Positions 34,332 through 41,635 of a stretch of DNA of 64,000 nucleotides are shown here, one piece after another. Made by a program: the position numbers and the translations under genes. The notes under the pieces were generated by a model, which was not told the DNA's origin, made no database searches, and was given only the letters and a program-made list of their open reading frames with translations. The stretch comes from Mucilaginibacter sp. (lineage in GTDB: Bacteria > Bacteroidota > Bacteroidia > Sphingobacteriales > Sphingobacteriaceae). The stretch covers positions 1-64,000 of the forward strand of contig NZ_JANYGH010000007.1 in the NCBI RefSeq assembly GCF_025362475.1. Direction: 5' to 3'. Position 1 is the first letter of the stretch. Each line of letters starts with the position of its first letter.

Positions 34332-35713
34332 TTATGTTGATCCTTTCTTTTAGCATACCATTCGCCAAATGATTGCTCGGGTGCTTTGGGCATTTCGCGG
34401 TGTTTATACCATGGGTTTGCACCATTATTAACCGCGAATGGCGCATACTTAAATGTCCACCTGCCCATTTTACCAGCTGCGCGGTATAAGGCAGGGGAGG
34501 CCAGCGTAAAGGCCATGCCTTTCATAGCTAAAGTTTTAGCTTTGGGCGTGTACCCTGCCTTTACAATAACCTGCCGCCACTTATACAGCTGATCGTGAAT
34601 ATCAATTTTAACGGGGCATACATTACTGCATGATCCGCAAAGGGTGGAGGCAAAGGGCAGGTCGGCATATTTTTCCATATCCAGGTTGGGTGCCAAAATG
34701 CTGCCTATCGGGCCGGCAACGGCGGTATGGTAACTATGACCGCCACTTTTGCGGTATACCGGGCAGGTATTCATACAAGCGCCGCAACGGATACATTTTA
34801 AAGAGTTGCGGAAATCTTCCCTGCCTAATTGAATGCTGCGACCGTTATCTACAATTACAATGTGAATCTCCTTACCATCCTGCGGTTTGGCAAAATGGCT
34901 GGAGTAAGTAGTTATAGGCTGGCCGGTGGCGCTGCGGGTGAGCAGGCGTAAAAAAACACCTAAATGTTTTCTTTGGGGGATGATCTTCTCCATCCCCATA
35001 GATGCAATGTGGATCTCGGCCAGGTGGGCGCCCATATCCGCGTTGCCTTCGTTGGTACAAATTACAATTTCGCCGGTTTCGGCAATGGCAAAGTTTACGC
35101 CGGTAAGGGCGGCGCGGCGGGTTAAAAACACCTCGCGCAAATGCTGGCGGGCGGTTTCTGTCAGGATCTTGGGATCCGATTCGCCTTTGGCCGAGCCTAA
35201 ATGCTCATGGAATATATCGCCTATTTCTTCCTTTTTTTTGTGGATGCAGGGCAATACAATATGGCTTGGCGGTTCGCCTGCCAGCTGAACAATGCGCTCG
35301 CCCAGGTCAGAGTCGATCACGTCAATGCCCTGTTGTAAAAGGTATTCGTTAAGGTGGCATTCCTCGGTAAGCATAGATTTGCTTTTTACCATGCGGTTGA
35401 TGCCCTTGTCGCTTAATAGTTTATGGATTATCTGGTTATGTTCCCGGGCGTCGGCTGCCCAATGTACTGTAACGCCGTTTTTGATGGCATTGGCCTCAAA
35501 CTGCTCCAGGTAGCTGCTCAGGTTTGATAATACATTGTTCTTGATCTGTGATGCGGTTTCGCGCAGTAATTCCCACTCGGGTAATTTATGCGCGGCAATA
35601 TCTCTTTTGGCCCGTACCCACCACAGGGTTTCGTCGTGCCAGTCAACACGGGGTTCGTCCCGGTTAAATATGGCAGCTAATTGAGGGTGATCTTTTGTCG
35701 CGGTGCTGCTCAT
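34328..35713 (-). CDS. lutB: Lactate utilization protein B (iron-sulfur)
   Basis: The 461-residue protein has an N-terminal LUD domain (about 60-290). A ferredoxin domain follows with two 4Fe-4S clusters: CIRCGACMNTCPVYRKSGGH and CGSCSNVCPVKIDIHDQLYKW. A C-terminal DUF3390-like helical tail contains SFGEWYAKR. It carries electrons in the cytosolic LutABC complex that oxidises L-lactate to pyruvate. It is coupled to lutA and lutC by 4-nt overlaps on both sides. Confidence 0.93.
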   Translation of the reverse strand: MSSTATKDHPQLAAIFNRDEPRVDWHDETLWWVRAKRDIAAHKLPEWELLRETASQIKNNVLSNLSSYLEQFEANAIKNGVTVHWAADAREHNQIIHKLLSDKGINRMVKSKSMLTEECHLNEYLLQQGIDVIDSDLGERIVQLAGEPPSHIVLPCIHKKKEEIGDIFHEHLGSAKGESDPKILTETARQHLREVFLTRRAALTGVNFAIAETGEIVICTNEGNADMGAHLAEIHIASMGMEKIIPQRKHLGVFLRLLTRSATGQPITTYSSHFAKPQDGKEIHIVIVDNGRSIQLGREDFRNSLKCIRCGACMNTCPVYRKSGGHSYHTAVAGPIGSILAPNLDMEKYADLPFASTLCGSCSNVCPVKIDIHDQLYKWRQVIVKAGYTPKAKTLAMKGMAFTLASPALYRAAGKMGRWTFKYAPFAVNNGANPWYKHREMPKAPEQSFGEWYAKRKDQHK

Positions 35714-36450
35714 TTGATGCTGTGGTTTAAAATTTCGGCAACATGTATTACTTTAACATCGCTTCCCTGGCGACGTAAAATGCCTTCCATGTGCATCAGG
35801 CAGCTCAGATCGGCCGAGGTGATGTACTGTGCGCCATGCGCAATATGATCGTCAACCCTATCTTTTCCCATTTTGGATGATACGGCTTCTTCAACCACGC
35901 AAAAGGTGCCGCCAAAGCCGCAGCAATCATCGGCCCGGTTTAGCGGAACCAACTCCAGTCCCTTTACCATATCCAGCAGTTGTGCCGGTTTGCTGAATGG
36001 AGGCGCAACCAGCTCTGTCATTTGTGAAATGCGCAAGCCACGCAAACCATGGCAGCTTTGGTGCAAACCTACTTTATAAGGGAAGCTGGCATCCAAGCTC
36101 TCTACCCTTAAAATATCAACCAAAAACTCGGTCAGTTCAAAAACCCGTTTGCGGATGTCGGCCGCCATAGCCTCGTTTTGGTGGGAGTGGAGGTGTTCCT
36201 TAATATGCAGCGTACAGCTTCCCGATGGGCATACGATATAATCATATCCCGAAAAATTACCTATAAATAAATTATTGCAAGCGCCGGTAAGGTGCTCATA
36301 ACCAGAGTTGGCCATGGGCTGCCCGCAGCAAGTTTGATTTTTTGGATAATGAACTTCGCAACCCAGTTTCTCCAGTAACTCCAATGTGGCAATTGCCGCG
36401 TTGGGGTAAAACTGATCAACATAACAGGGTACAAATAAAGCTACCTTCAT
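35710..36450 (-). CDS. lutA: Lactate utilization protein A (CCG-domain iron-sulfur)
   Basis: The 246-residue protein has two CCG (DUF162-type) domains that coordinate iron-sulfur centres: CCGQPMANSGY at about 41-51 and CCGFGGTFCV at about 195-204. It also has the family text VALFVPCYVDQFYP and HQSCHGLR. It is the LutA/LldE component. It starts the operon, which is preceded by a candidate promoter and palindromic operator near 36522-36553. Confidence 0.92.
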   Translation of the reverse strand: MKVALFVPCYVDQFYPNAAIATLELLEKLGCEVHYPKNQTCCGQPMANSGYEHLTGACNNLFIGNFSGYDYIVCPSGSCTLHIKEHLHSHQNEAMAADIRKRVFELTEFLVDILRVESLDASFPYKVGLHQSCHGLRGLRISQMTELVAPPFSKPAQLLDMVKGLELVPLNRADDCCGFGGTFCVVEEAVSSKMGKDRVDDHIAHGAQYITSADLSCLMHMEGILRRQGSDVKVIHVAEILNHSIK

Positions 36451-36519
36451 TTTGTGTGCTTAATTAATTGGTTAAAGCAATATTAGCGCTTATGGTTTAA
36501 ACAACTATCCTTGTGTATC

Positions 36520-36553
36520 TGCAAAAGTACGGTTGTATACAAGGTATCGAAAT
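36520..36553 (-). promoter_or_regulatory. Candidate lut promoter with TTGTATACAA operator
   Basis: On the minus strand, TACTTTTG (36522-36529) matches the -7 consensus TANNTTTG. TTTCG at 36549-36553 sits near the -33 position. Between them the perfect palindrome TTGTATACAA (36533-36542) occupies a site suited to repression, and a related half-site occurs at 36511-36518. GntR-type regulators often bind such sequences. No such regulator is in this window. Confidence 0.5.
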
Positions 36554-36764
36554 TACAGATATAGAGGGCAACTGTTATTCAGTTTTTTTTGCAAAAGGTT
36601 GAGTGGAATTAGCGTAATGGCGTAATGGGATAATCCATTAGGTAGATGGGAAAGTGAATGGGGTGATGTAAATATGATGATTGCTTTGTTTTCGTTTGTT
36701 ATTTGAAAGGCTGTTTAAATTTGACTCATTAATGTTTTTATACTTCTAATGAAGCACTTAACCA

Positions 36765-37015
36765 CCCGTCATTACGAGGCACGAAGCAATCCCAAACTAT
36801 GCAGATCGGATTTGCAAAGCTTCTCTGCAAGGCCGGGATTGCTTCGTGCCTACCCCATGACGTATTGGATTTTGAAGTGTGTGGGCCTGTCAGTCTGAGC
36901 CTGTCGAAGACTCGCGCGTAGAGGCCTTTGCCCGCTATCCTTCGACAGGCTCAGGATGACAGCCATTTCTGTTACGTCATTTCCCCTTCAGAGGTCACCG
37001 GATTTTATAAACCGC
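36765..37015. repeat. Composite REP-like repeat cluster, copy 2
   Basis: The first hairpin (36765-36863) has arms CGTCATTACGAGGCACGAAG and CTTCGTGCC...CATGACG. The second (about 36892-36962) has arms CTGAGCCTGTCGAAG and CTTCGACAGGCTCAG. The trailing CGTCATTTCCCCTTCAGAGG follows, as in the 4861 block. No coding potential is present. Bases 36451-36764 contain only the lut promoter and nothing else I can name. Confidence 0.82.
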
Positions 37016-37244
37016 AATGACGACCTGTTTCTTATTGTTAGACAGGCTCTGAGATGCAAGACCCTGCTTGTCCATATACATGGTGAAAAATAGATCCAAT
37101 ATAAACAGGAGTTTTTATGAGTTGTTGTTATTATGCGCTGAAATTTCGCGACAATATTTTGATTTATTAAGCTGATTTATAGTACATAATGAACTTATTT
37201 GAAAATATTCTACTATTCCTATAGGATTTATATAAATAATGTTT

Positions 37245-37252
37245 TATGTTTG
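37245..37252 (+). promoter_or_regulatory. Putative -7 box upstream of the SAM-I riboswitch
   Basis: TATGTTTG matches TANNTTTG, 34 nt upstream of the aptamer. A transcript beginning about 7 nt later would carry the whole riboswitch and then the tRNA. I cannot find a clear -33 TTTG. Confidence 0.5.
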
Positions 37253-37286
37253 CATCGTCATCAGAGACAAATCGTTCTTTATTTAA

Positions 37287-37393
37287 CTTATCAAGAAAGA
37301 CTGAGGGAAAGGCCCAAAGACGTCTTAGCAACCTCTACATCCGCATAATGTAAAAGGTGCTAATTCCTGCTCCATTCAACGGAGAAAGATAAT
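37287..37393 (+). ncRNA. SAM-I (S-box) riboswitch aptamer
   Basis: All conserved SAM-I blocks occur in order: CTTATCAAGAAAG, GAGGGA...GGCCC, TTAGCAACC, AGGTGCTAATTCC and GAAAGATAA. P1 pairs TTATC (37288-37292) with GATAA (37388-37392). P4 is CTCC/GGAG around ATTCAAC, and P3 has ACAT/ATGT. SAM binding stabilises P1. No methionine or SAM gene follows. The next feature on this strand is tRNA-Cys 52 nt on, then 370 nt of repeats. A possible competing stem (AAAGAT with ATCTT at about 37402-37406) and a T-run at 37438-37444 could form the switching region. Confidence 0.88.
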
Positions 37394-37445
37394 AATACCA
37401 TCTTCGCCCCCTGCCAATCTAATAAGTGATTTTATAGTTTTTTTA

Positions 37446-37516
37446 AGTCGCGTGACCGAGAGGATAGGTGGGGGTCTGCAAAACCCTAAACGGCAGTTCG
37501 AATCTGCCCGCGACAT
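37446..37516 (+). tRNA. tRNA-Cys (anticodon GCA)
   Basis: A 71-nt cloverleaf starts AGTCGCG and ends CGCGACA with discriminator U73, the identity base for cysteine tRNA. The anticodon stem GGGGT/ACCCT holds loop CTGCAAA (anticodon GCA). The T-stem GGCAG/CTGCC holds TTCGAAT. Position 8 is U. Pair 1-72 is A-A, an unusual mismatch. The bases CA follow the discriminator, but the full CCA is not encoded. No promoter-like box is seen in the 52 nt between it and the riboswitch aptamer. Confidence 0.88.
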
Positions 37517-37562
37517 CAAATTTTTTACTACACATTTTCTTAAAAAGCTTTCTTTAATCTCC

Positions 37563-37810
37563 GTCATAGAGAGGTACGAAATAATCCCCTATTTAAAGGT
37601 CTGACTTGCAAGTTTGCTCTGTATCGTTAGGGATTGCATCGTACTTACTTATGACGTATTTACTAAAAAACTTTTGTCATCCTGAACGCAGTGAAGGATC
37701 TGTTATTCGCCATGCTTCTTCGCCCGGTACAGTCTGCGAATAGATCCTTCGTTCCTCAGGATGACAAACTTTTCAAACGTCATTTTCCTTTCAGTGTCGC
37801 CCCGAATTTT
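37563..37810. repeat. Composite REP-like repeat cluster, copy 3
   Basis: A degraded hairpin at 37563-37655 (GTCATAGAGAGGTACGAA / TCGTACTTACTTATGAC) is followed by one at 37672-37768. The latter has arms TTTTGTCATCCTGAACGCAG and GTTCCTCAGGATGACAA. The common tail CGTCATTTTCCTTTCAGTGTC comes next. The first unit is a mutated relative of the hairpin at 36765-36863. Bases 37811-37888 hold nothing I recognise. Confidence 0.8.
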
Positions 37811-37888
37811 AACAACTTGCGGTGAGGCATGCAGAAAGCACTTTCCTTTCTCTTTTACAAATTCCCGATTGTAACTATATAAGTTATC

Positions 37889-38734
37889 TTACAAATACGA
37901 CAGCCCATTATACCCGCTATTGGTATAATAAATCGGTTCAAAACCATCTTCGGCCAGTTCGCAGCTTACCTGCATGGTAGTAAAGGTAACATCCCCAAAA
38001 ATGTTGGCTATGGCGGTATCGGCGGCATCGCGGCCGGTGGCAATTTTAATGAGTCCGTTAAGCGGCACCAGTTTGGTTGCATCAAACAAAACCCATTTAC
38101 CACCCAGATAGGCTTCAAAACAAGCATGGAAATCGGCTGGTTTTAAATGATAGGCATAACCCGTAAAGTAGCGGGCAGGTATGGTTAAAGCGCGGCAAAG
38201 AGCAATACCTAAATGAGCAAAATCGCGGCATACGCCCACCTGCTCGGTAACGGTATCAAATGCCGATGTTTGGGCATTGCTGTAACCGCTCAGGTATTGT
38301 ACATTGGTATGGATCCAATCGGTAAGGGTTACTACTTTTTCAAATGGGTTGGTGATATGCCCAAACAGGTTGTGCGATAAACGGTACAACTTATCCGACT
38401 GGCAATAGCGGCTGGGGTTAAGATAGGGGAGTACGGTAGCATCCAGCTGGGCTACCATTACCTCGTGCTGCTCGTGGTAATCTGTTAGTTCGTAACAATT
38501 ATCAACCAGGGCTTTGTAGGTAACTTTAACAGTGCCTGGTTCGCTGATTTCAAAACGCATCAGGCGGTTTTCGCCCTGTGCAGATATTATTTCCTCTATC
38601 TTAACATAGGGTTCAACCGTAAACTCTTCGTTTAATACGGTTTGGTTTGGTGTGCGTAAAGCGTGTATGTTTAATATCAATGTGCCCGGCGACCGTACTA
38701 CATATTCCATTTGGGTAAACACATCGAATTTCAT
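37889..38734 (-). CDS. Transglutaminase-like protein (Anbu-associated)
   Basis: The 281-residue protein has an N-terminal beta region and a transglutaminase/protease core. The catalytic triad is visible: Cys169 in GVCRDFAH, His203 in DFHACFEAY and Asp218 in WVLFDAT. It is cytosolic. It lies 4 nt after the Anbu protease gene, a partnership known from genomes with this protease, where a transglutaminase-like protein, an ATP-grasp enzyme and an alpha-E protein are linked. The other two partners are absent here. Confidence 0.9.
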   Translation of the reverse strand: MKFDVFTQMEYVVRSPGTLILNIHALRTPNQTVLNEEFTVEPYVKIEEIISAQGENRLMRFEISEPGTVKVTYKALVDNCYELTDYHEQHEVMVAQLDATVLPYLNPSRYCQSDKLYRLSHNLFGHITNPFEKVVTLTDWIHTNVQYLSGYSNAQTSAFDTVTEQVGVCRDFAHLGIALCRALTIPARYFTGYAYHLKPADFHACFEAYLGGKWVLFDATKLVPLNGLIKIATGRDAADTAIANIFGDVTFTTMQVSCELAEDGFEPIYYTNSGYNGLSYL

Positions 38735-38738
38735 TTGC

Positions 38739-39476
38739 TTAGCTTCCGGTTTTAATTTCTTCTAATCTGTTAAATGTTGTATCCATCCAGTCCTCGGAGA
38801 TATGCTCCAGGGCCAGTTTCAATTCTTCGGCCCATTGTGCCGATATATATTCCAGGTCTTTCTTTTCGTACCGTGTTTCAATGATCTCGAAAGTATCCTT
38901 TTTGTAAAGGGCCACATCAATAGGGAAATCAACATTATTTGAACTTACCCTGGTTGAATCGAACGAAAGGAAACCTGTTTTCAATGCCAGTTTCAGGCTG
39001 CTGTCTTCGGTAAGTATGCGGTTTAAAATCGCCTTGCCATGGCCCGAGTTACCTATAACCACGTAAGGCGCACCCTGCCCCAGTTCAACCCAGTTACCTT
39101 CAGGATAAAGTAAAAACAGCTTGTGTTCATCGTCATCCTTTAACTGGCCGCCAATAATGGTGTTCAAATCAAACTTAAATCCGGCAGCTTCCAATGATGC
39201 CTTATCCTCAACAGCAACGCGCCTTACCTGTTCGCCAAAGGCATTTACGGCCTTGTACATTTTGTTAAACTCTTTGGTTTCCAGCAGCTCATTAAAATAT
39301 ACAATGGCTTTATCCCTTGCCGACCGCAAGCCGCTGGTCATGATAAAAAGGGAAAAATTGTCTTTTTGTTCTATGGTGATCTTCTTTTTTACAGTAGTAT
39401 CTGTTCCCGAAGTTATCCGGGTATCGGCAATAGCCAATAAGCCTTCTTTAACCTTAATTCCGAGGCAATAAGTCAT
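38739..39476 (-). CDS. Anbu (ancestral beta-subunit) proteasome-type protease
   Basis: The 245-residue protein starts MTYCLGIKVKEGLLAIADTRITSGTDTTVKKK, the N-terminal pattern of Anbu, a bacterial relative of HslV and proteasome beta subunits. Thr2 would become the nucleophile after removal of Met1. GQGAPYVVIGNSGHGKAIL and SAQWAEELKLALEHISEDW fit the rest of the family. Its substrate is unknown. It is probably co-transcribed with the transglutaminase-like gene 4 nt downstream. Confidence 0.9.
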   Translation of the reverse strand: MTYCLGIKVKEGLLAIADTRITSGTDTTVKKKITIEQKDNFSLFIMTSGLRSARDKAIVYFNELLETKEFNKMYKAVNAFGEQVRRVAVEDKASLEAAGFKFDLNTIIGGQLKDDDEHKLFLLYPEGNWVELGQGAPYVVIGNSGHGKAILNRILTEDSSLKLALKTGFLSFDSTRVSSNNVDFPIDVALYKKDTFEIIETRYEKKDLEYISAQWAEELKLALEHISEDWMDTTFNRLEEIKTGS

Positions 39477-39540
39477 TTTAGTAAACCAGGATTTGTTATA
39501 AATTTCCCGATTGCCAAAATAGGGAAAAGAATTTTATTAA

Positions 39541-39600
39541 GACAGAGGATTTTTGGAGTAAGGAGCAAGGATTTTGAAGCAGGGGATTAAGACTTTTGGT
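39541..39600. repeat. Degenerate AAGGATTTTGGAGTAAGG spacer repeat
   Basis: The words GGATTTTTGGAGTAAGGAG and CAAGGATTTTGAAGC resemble the tract upstream of the YbbR gene, here behind the Anbu start. Imperfect units of about 12-15 bp recur four times. Confidence 0.55.
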
Positions 39601-39681
39601 GCATTTTGTAAGAACGTTGGAGTGAGGTACGTAACAAAGACTTTTTTATTTCAGGCGAAGTAATAGGCTCTGTATGCTGGC

Positions 39682-39825
39682 AACGACTCACCCCGACCAG
39701 GCTTCGCCGGTCGCCCCTCTCTTCACCTGCGGTGGAAAGAGGGGCGGGGAAGTTTTTTTCAAAGCCCCTCTATGCGCGAAGCGGAGAGAGGGGCAGACGA
39801 GCGCAGCAATGTCGGGGTGAGTCGA
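39682..39825. repeat. Inverted-terminal repeat element, copy 2
   Basis: The 144-bp element mirrors 12591-12744: left end AACGACTCACCCCGACCAGG, right end GTCGGGGTGAGTCGAC. Internal pairs GCCCCTCTCTTCACC / GGAAAGAGGGGC and CCCCTCTATGCGCGAAGCGG are the same as in copy 1. The rest of the gap 39477-39882 shows no gene. Confidence 0.85.
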
Positions 39826-39882
39826 CTCTGCGTCAAAAGGCAGACGTCTTAATTCTTGACTCTAACCTCTTGATTCTCTTCA

Positions 39883-40815
39883 CTACAGTATATAAAATAC
39901 TGCCTGTTTTTGAGGTTGGTTAGTTATCATGGCACCTATATCCTCTGGCAACTCATCCTTCATCATTTGTTTAAGGTTGTTTTCAATGGTACGGCTGATG
40001 GCAGTTGTGGGCGTATCGGTAGGCTTATTCTCGAACGGATCCTGCAGGTGTATGGCCATTTTTTCGATGAGGAAAAAAGCTGATGAAATGGCAATTACCA
40101 ATGGAACCTGGAAAATACCAAAGAACTCTATAAGGCTAAACGGTAGCAACAGTACAAAAAACATCACCAGCCAATGGATATACACACTATAGGTAGATGG
40201 AAAAACCGTGTTTTTGATCCGCTCGCAGCCACCCATTGAGTTCATGAAACCTGTTAATGTACTATCCATAGCTACCTGCTGATATTCGTTTATCCAACCA
40301 AGTTTGTACAGCGTGCGCAGGTCATGCCCCTGCAGCTCGTTTATAGCAAGCGGGGTATGATCAAGGTTTTTGATGTTTTTTACATCATCATCACTTAAAT
40401 AGGCTTCCAGGTTTTCTTTGGCGTTTTGCCCGCGCAGATGGCAGCTTAAACTGTAACACCAGGCCATTTGCCGCCTGATGATACGCTCTTTTAAAGCTCG
40501 CTTTTGTTCGCCATCATGACTGCTGTCAACAAAGGTTAACACCTGCCGGGCAAACGTGCGGCTATCATTTACTATGCCGCCCCACAAAATGCGGGCTTCC
40601 CACCAGCGGTCATAAGCCTGGTTTGAGCGGAAAGCCAGCAAGAGGGAGATGATAGTACCCAATATGGTTGATACGGTTAAAGGGATTGATACCGCTTTAA
40701 AATTATAATACTGGTGGATAAAATAAATTGCCGCAGAGTATACAGCCACCAGGATGAGTTCTTTTTTTATTTTACCGAATACGTAGCTTACCGGTATATT
40801 TTCTTTTAGTAGCAT
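39883..40815 (-). CDS. Bestrophin family ion channel
   Basis: The 310-residue membrane protein fits the bestrophin/UPF0187 group: RSNQAYDRWWEARILWGGIVNDSR, YIHWLVMFFVLLLPFSLIE (helix), MGGCERI and PFENKPTDTPTTAISRTIENNLKQM. Bacterial homologues form pentameric ion channels. It is the second gene of a unit with the USP-like gene 18 nt upstream, suggesting osmotic or stress function. Ion selectivity cannot be read from sequence. Confidence 0.92.
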   Translation of the reverse strand: MLLKENIPVSYVFGKIKKELILVAVYSAAIYFIHQYYNFKAVSIPLTVSTILGTIISLLLAFRSNQAYDRWWEARILWGGIVNDSRTFARQVLTFVDSSHDGEQKRALKERIIRRQMAWCYSLSCHLRGQNAKENLEAYLSDDDVKNIKNLDHTPLAINELQGHDLRTLYKLGWINEYQQVAMDSTLTGFMNSMGGCERIKNTVFPSTYSVYIHWLVMFFVLLLPFSLIEFFGIFQVPLVIAISSAFFLIEKMAIHLQDPFENKPTDTPTTAISRTIENNLKQMMKDELPEDIGAMITNQPQKQAVFYIL

Positions 40816-40833
40816 AGATGTTTTTTTAAGATG

Positions 40834-41316
40834 TTAATATTGATGTTCTGTTAATTCCGGCTCGGTAATCAAGATATCAGCCGGCATACCTGGAGTTTTG
40901 GGCAGCGCGATTATTTTAATGCTGCATTTGGATATCAGCATTTGGGGCGCGATACTGTTTTTAAAAAGCAACTGGTAGTTATCATGTGGCCTTACAATGG
41001 CATCAACCTCGTTAGCCTCCAGGTAATTATTAAATACAGCTACAGTGCTGCCATAAAAAAAGTTAATGGCAATACGGTTAATGAGGTGGCTATGCTTATT
41101 TTGCAGTTCGGTACAGCGGGTGTAAAAATTATCGGGGATATGCCTGTACTCCACACTGCGGCGCGATAACATCAGCAGCTCGCTTAATGAGTCGGTAATT
41201 TTAAGCATATGCACCAGTACAATATTTACCTTTTCGGGGTAATATTGATGTACCAATGCCGGGATGCCTTGAATAGATTGTTGGGTAAAATCGGTTGGGA
41301 TTAATAGCGTTTTCAT
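40834..41316 (-). CDS. Universal stress protein-like protein
   Basis: From the ATG at 41316 this encodes 160 residues beginning MKTLLIPTDFTQQSIQGIP, the start of USP-type proteins. In-frame upstream Met codons only add an unconserved leader. The canonical C-terminal ATP-binding glycine motif is not clear, so it may be a non-nucleotide-binding variant. It lies 18 nt upstream of the bestrophin gene and is probably cotranscribed. Confidence 0.75.
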   Translation of the reverse strand: MKTLLIPTDFTQQSIQGIPALVHQYYPEKVNIVLVHMLKITDSLSELLMLSRRSVEYRHIPDNFYTRCTELQNKHSHLINRIAINFFYGSTVAVFNNYLEANEVDAIVRPHDNYQLLFKNSIAPQMLISKCSIKIIALPKTPGMPADILITEPELTEHQY

Positions 41317-41485
41317 AGTCATGTTAATTATTGTTGAAACTTGTATCGTTTTGTTTGATACAAGTGTAGCAGCCAATAATTAGGATGATTTAAGAAACTT
41401 ATTAGAATTTGATTAGAATTAATTTCAGCCCCCGGCCCATCCAAAGGAGCTACTGTGTGTGTACACATCTTTTAATAAAAGAAAA

Positions 41486-41602
41486 TGTCATTTCGATAGA
41501 GCAATGGGAGGAATAAGTGGGGAGCGAAAGAGAAATCTTCTACACCTGCATAGTTGACTGCATGTCGTACAGGATTCTCCTCGTACCTCGTTCGAAATGA
41601 CA
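41486..41602. repeat. REP-type repeat with TGTCATTTCGA ends
   Basis: The left end TGTCATTTCGATAGAGC and the right end TCGTTCGAAATGACA are inverted. The interior holds GAGAAATCTTCTACACCTG and CAGGATTCTCCTCGTACC, again inverted. It lies between the two-component sensor and the USP-like gene. The remainder of 41317-41635 has no gene. Confidence 0.8.
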
Positions 41603-41635
41603 ACGTGTCTTTTACAAGCTCCCGTGGGGCTGAGG

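Noticed and set aside
37394..37445. A strong intrinsic terminator between the riboswitch and tRNA-Cys
   Set aside because: There is a T-run, but the only stems before it are short and AT-rich. I list it only as a possible switching region.
37376..37567. Minus-strand open frame across the riboswitch and tRNA-Cys
   Set aside because: It is the reverse of structured RNA sequence and has no domain-like features.
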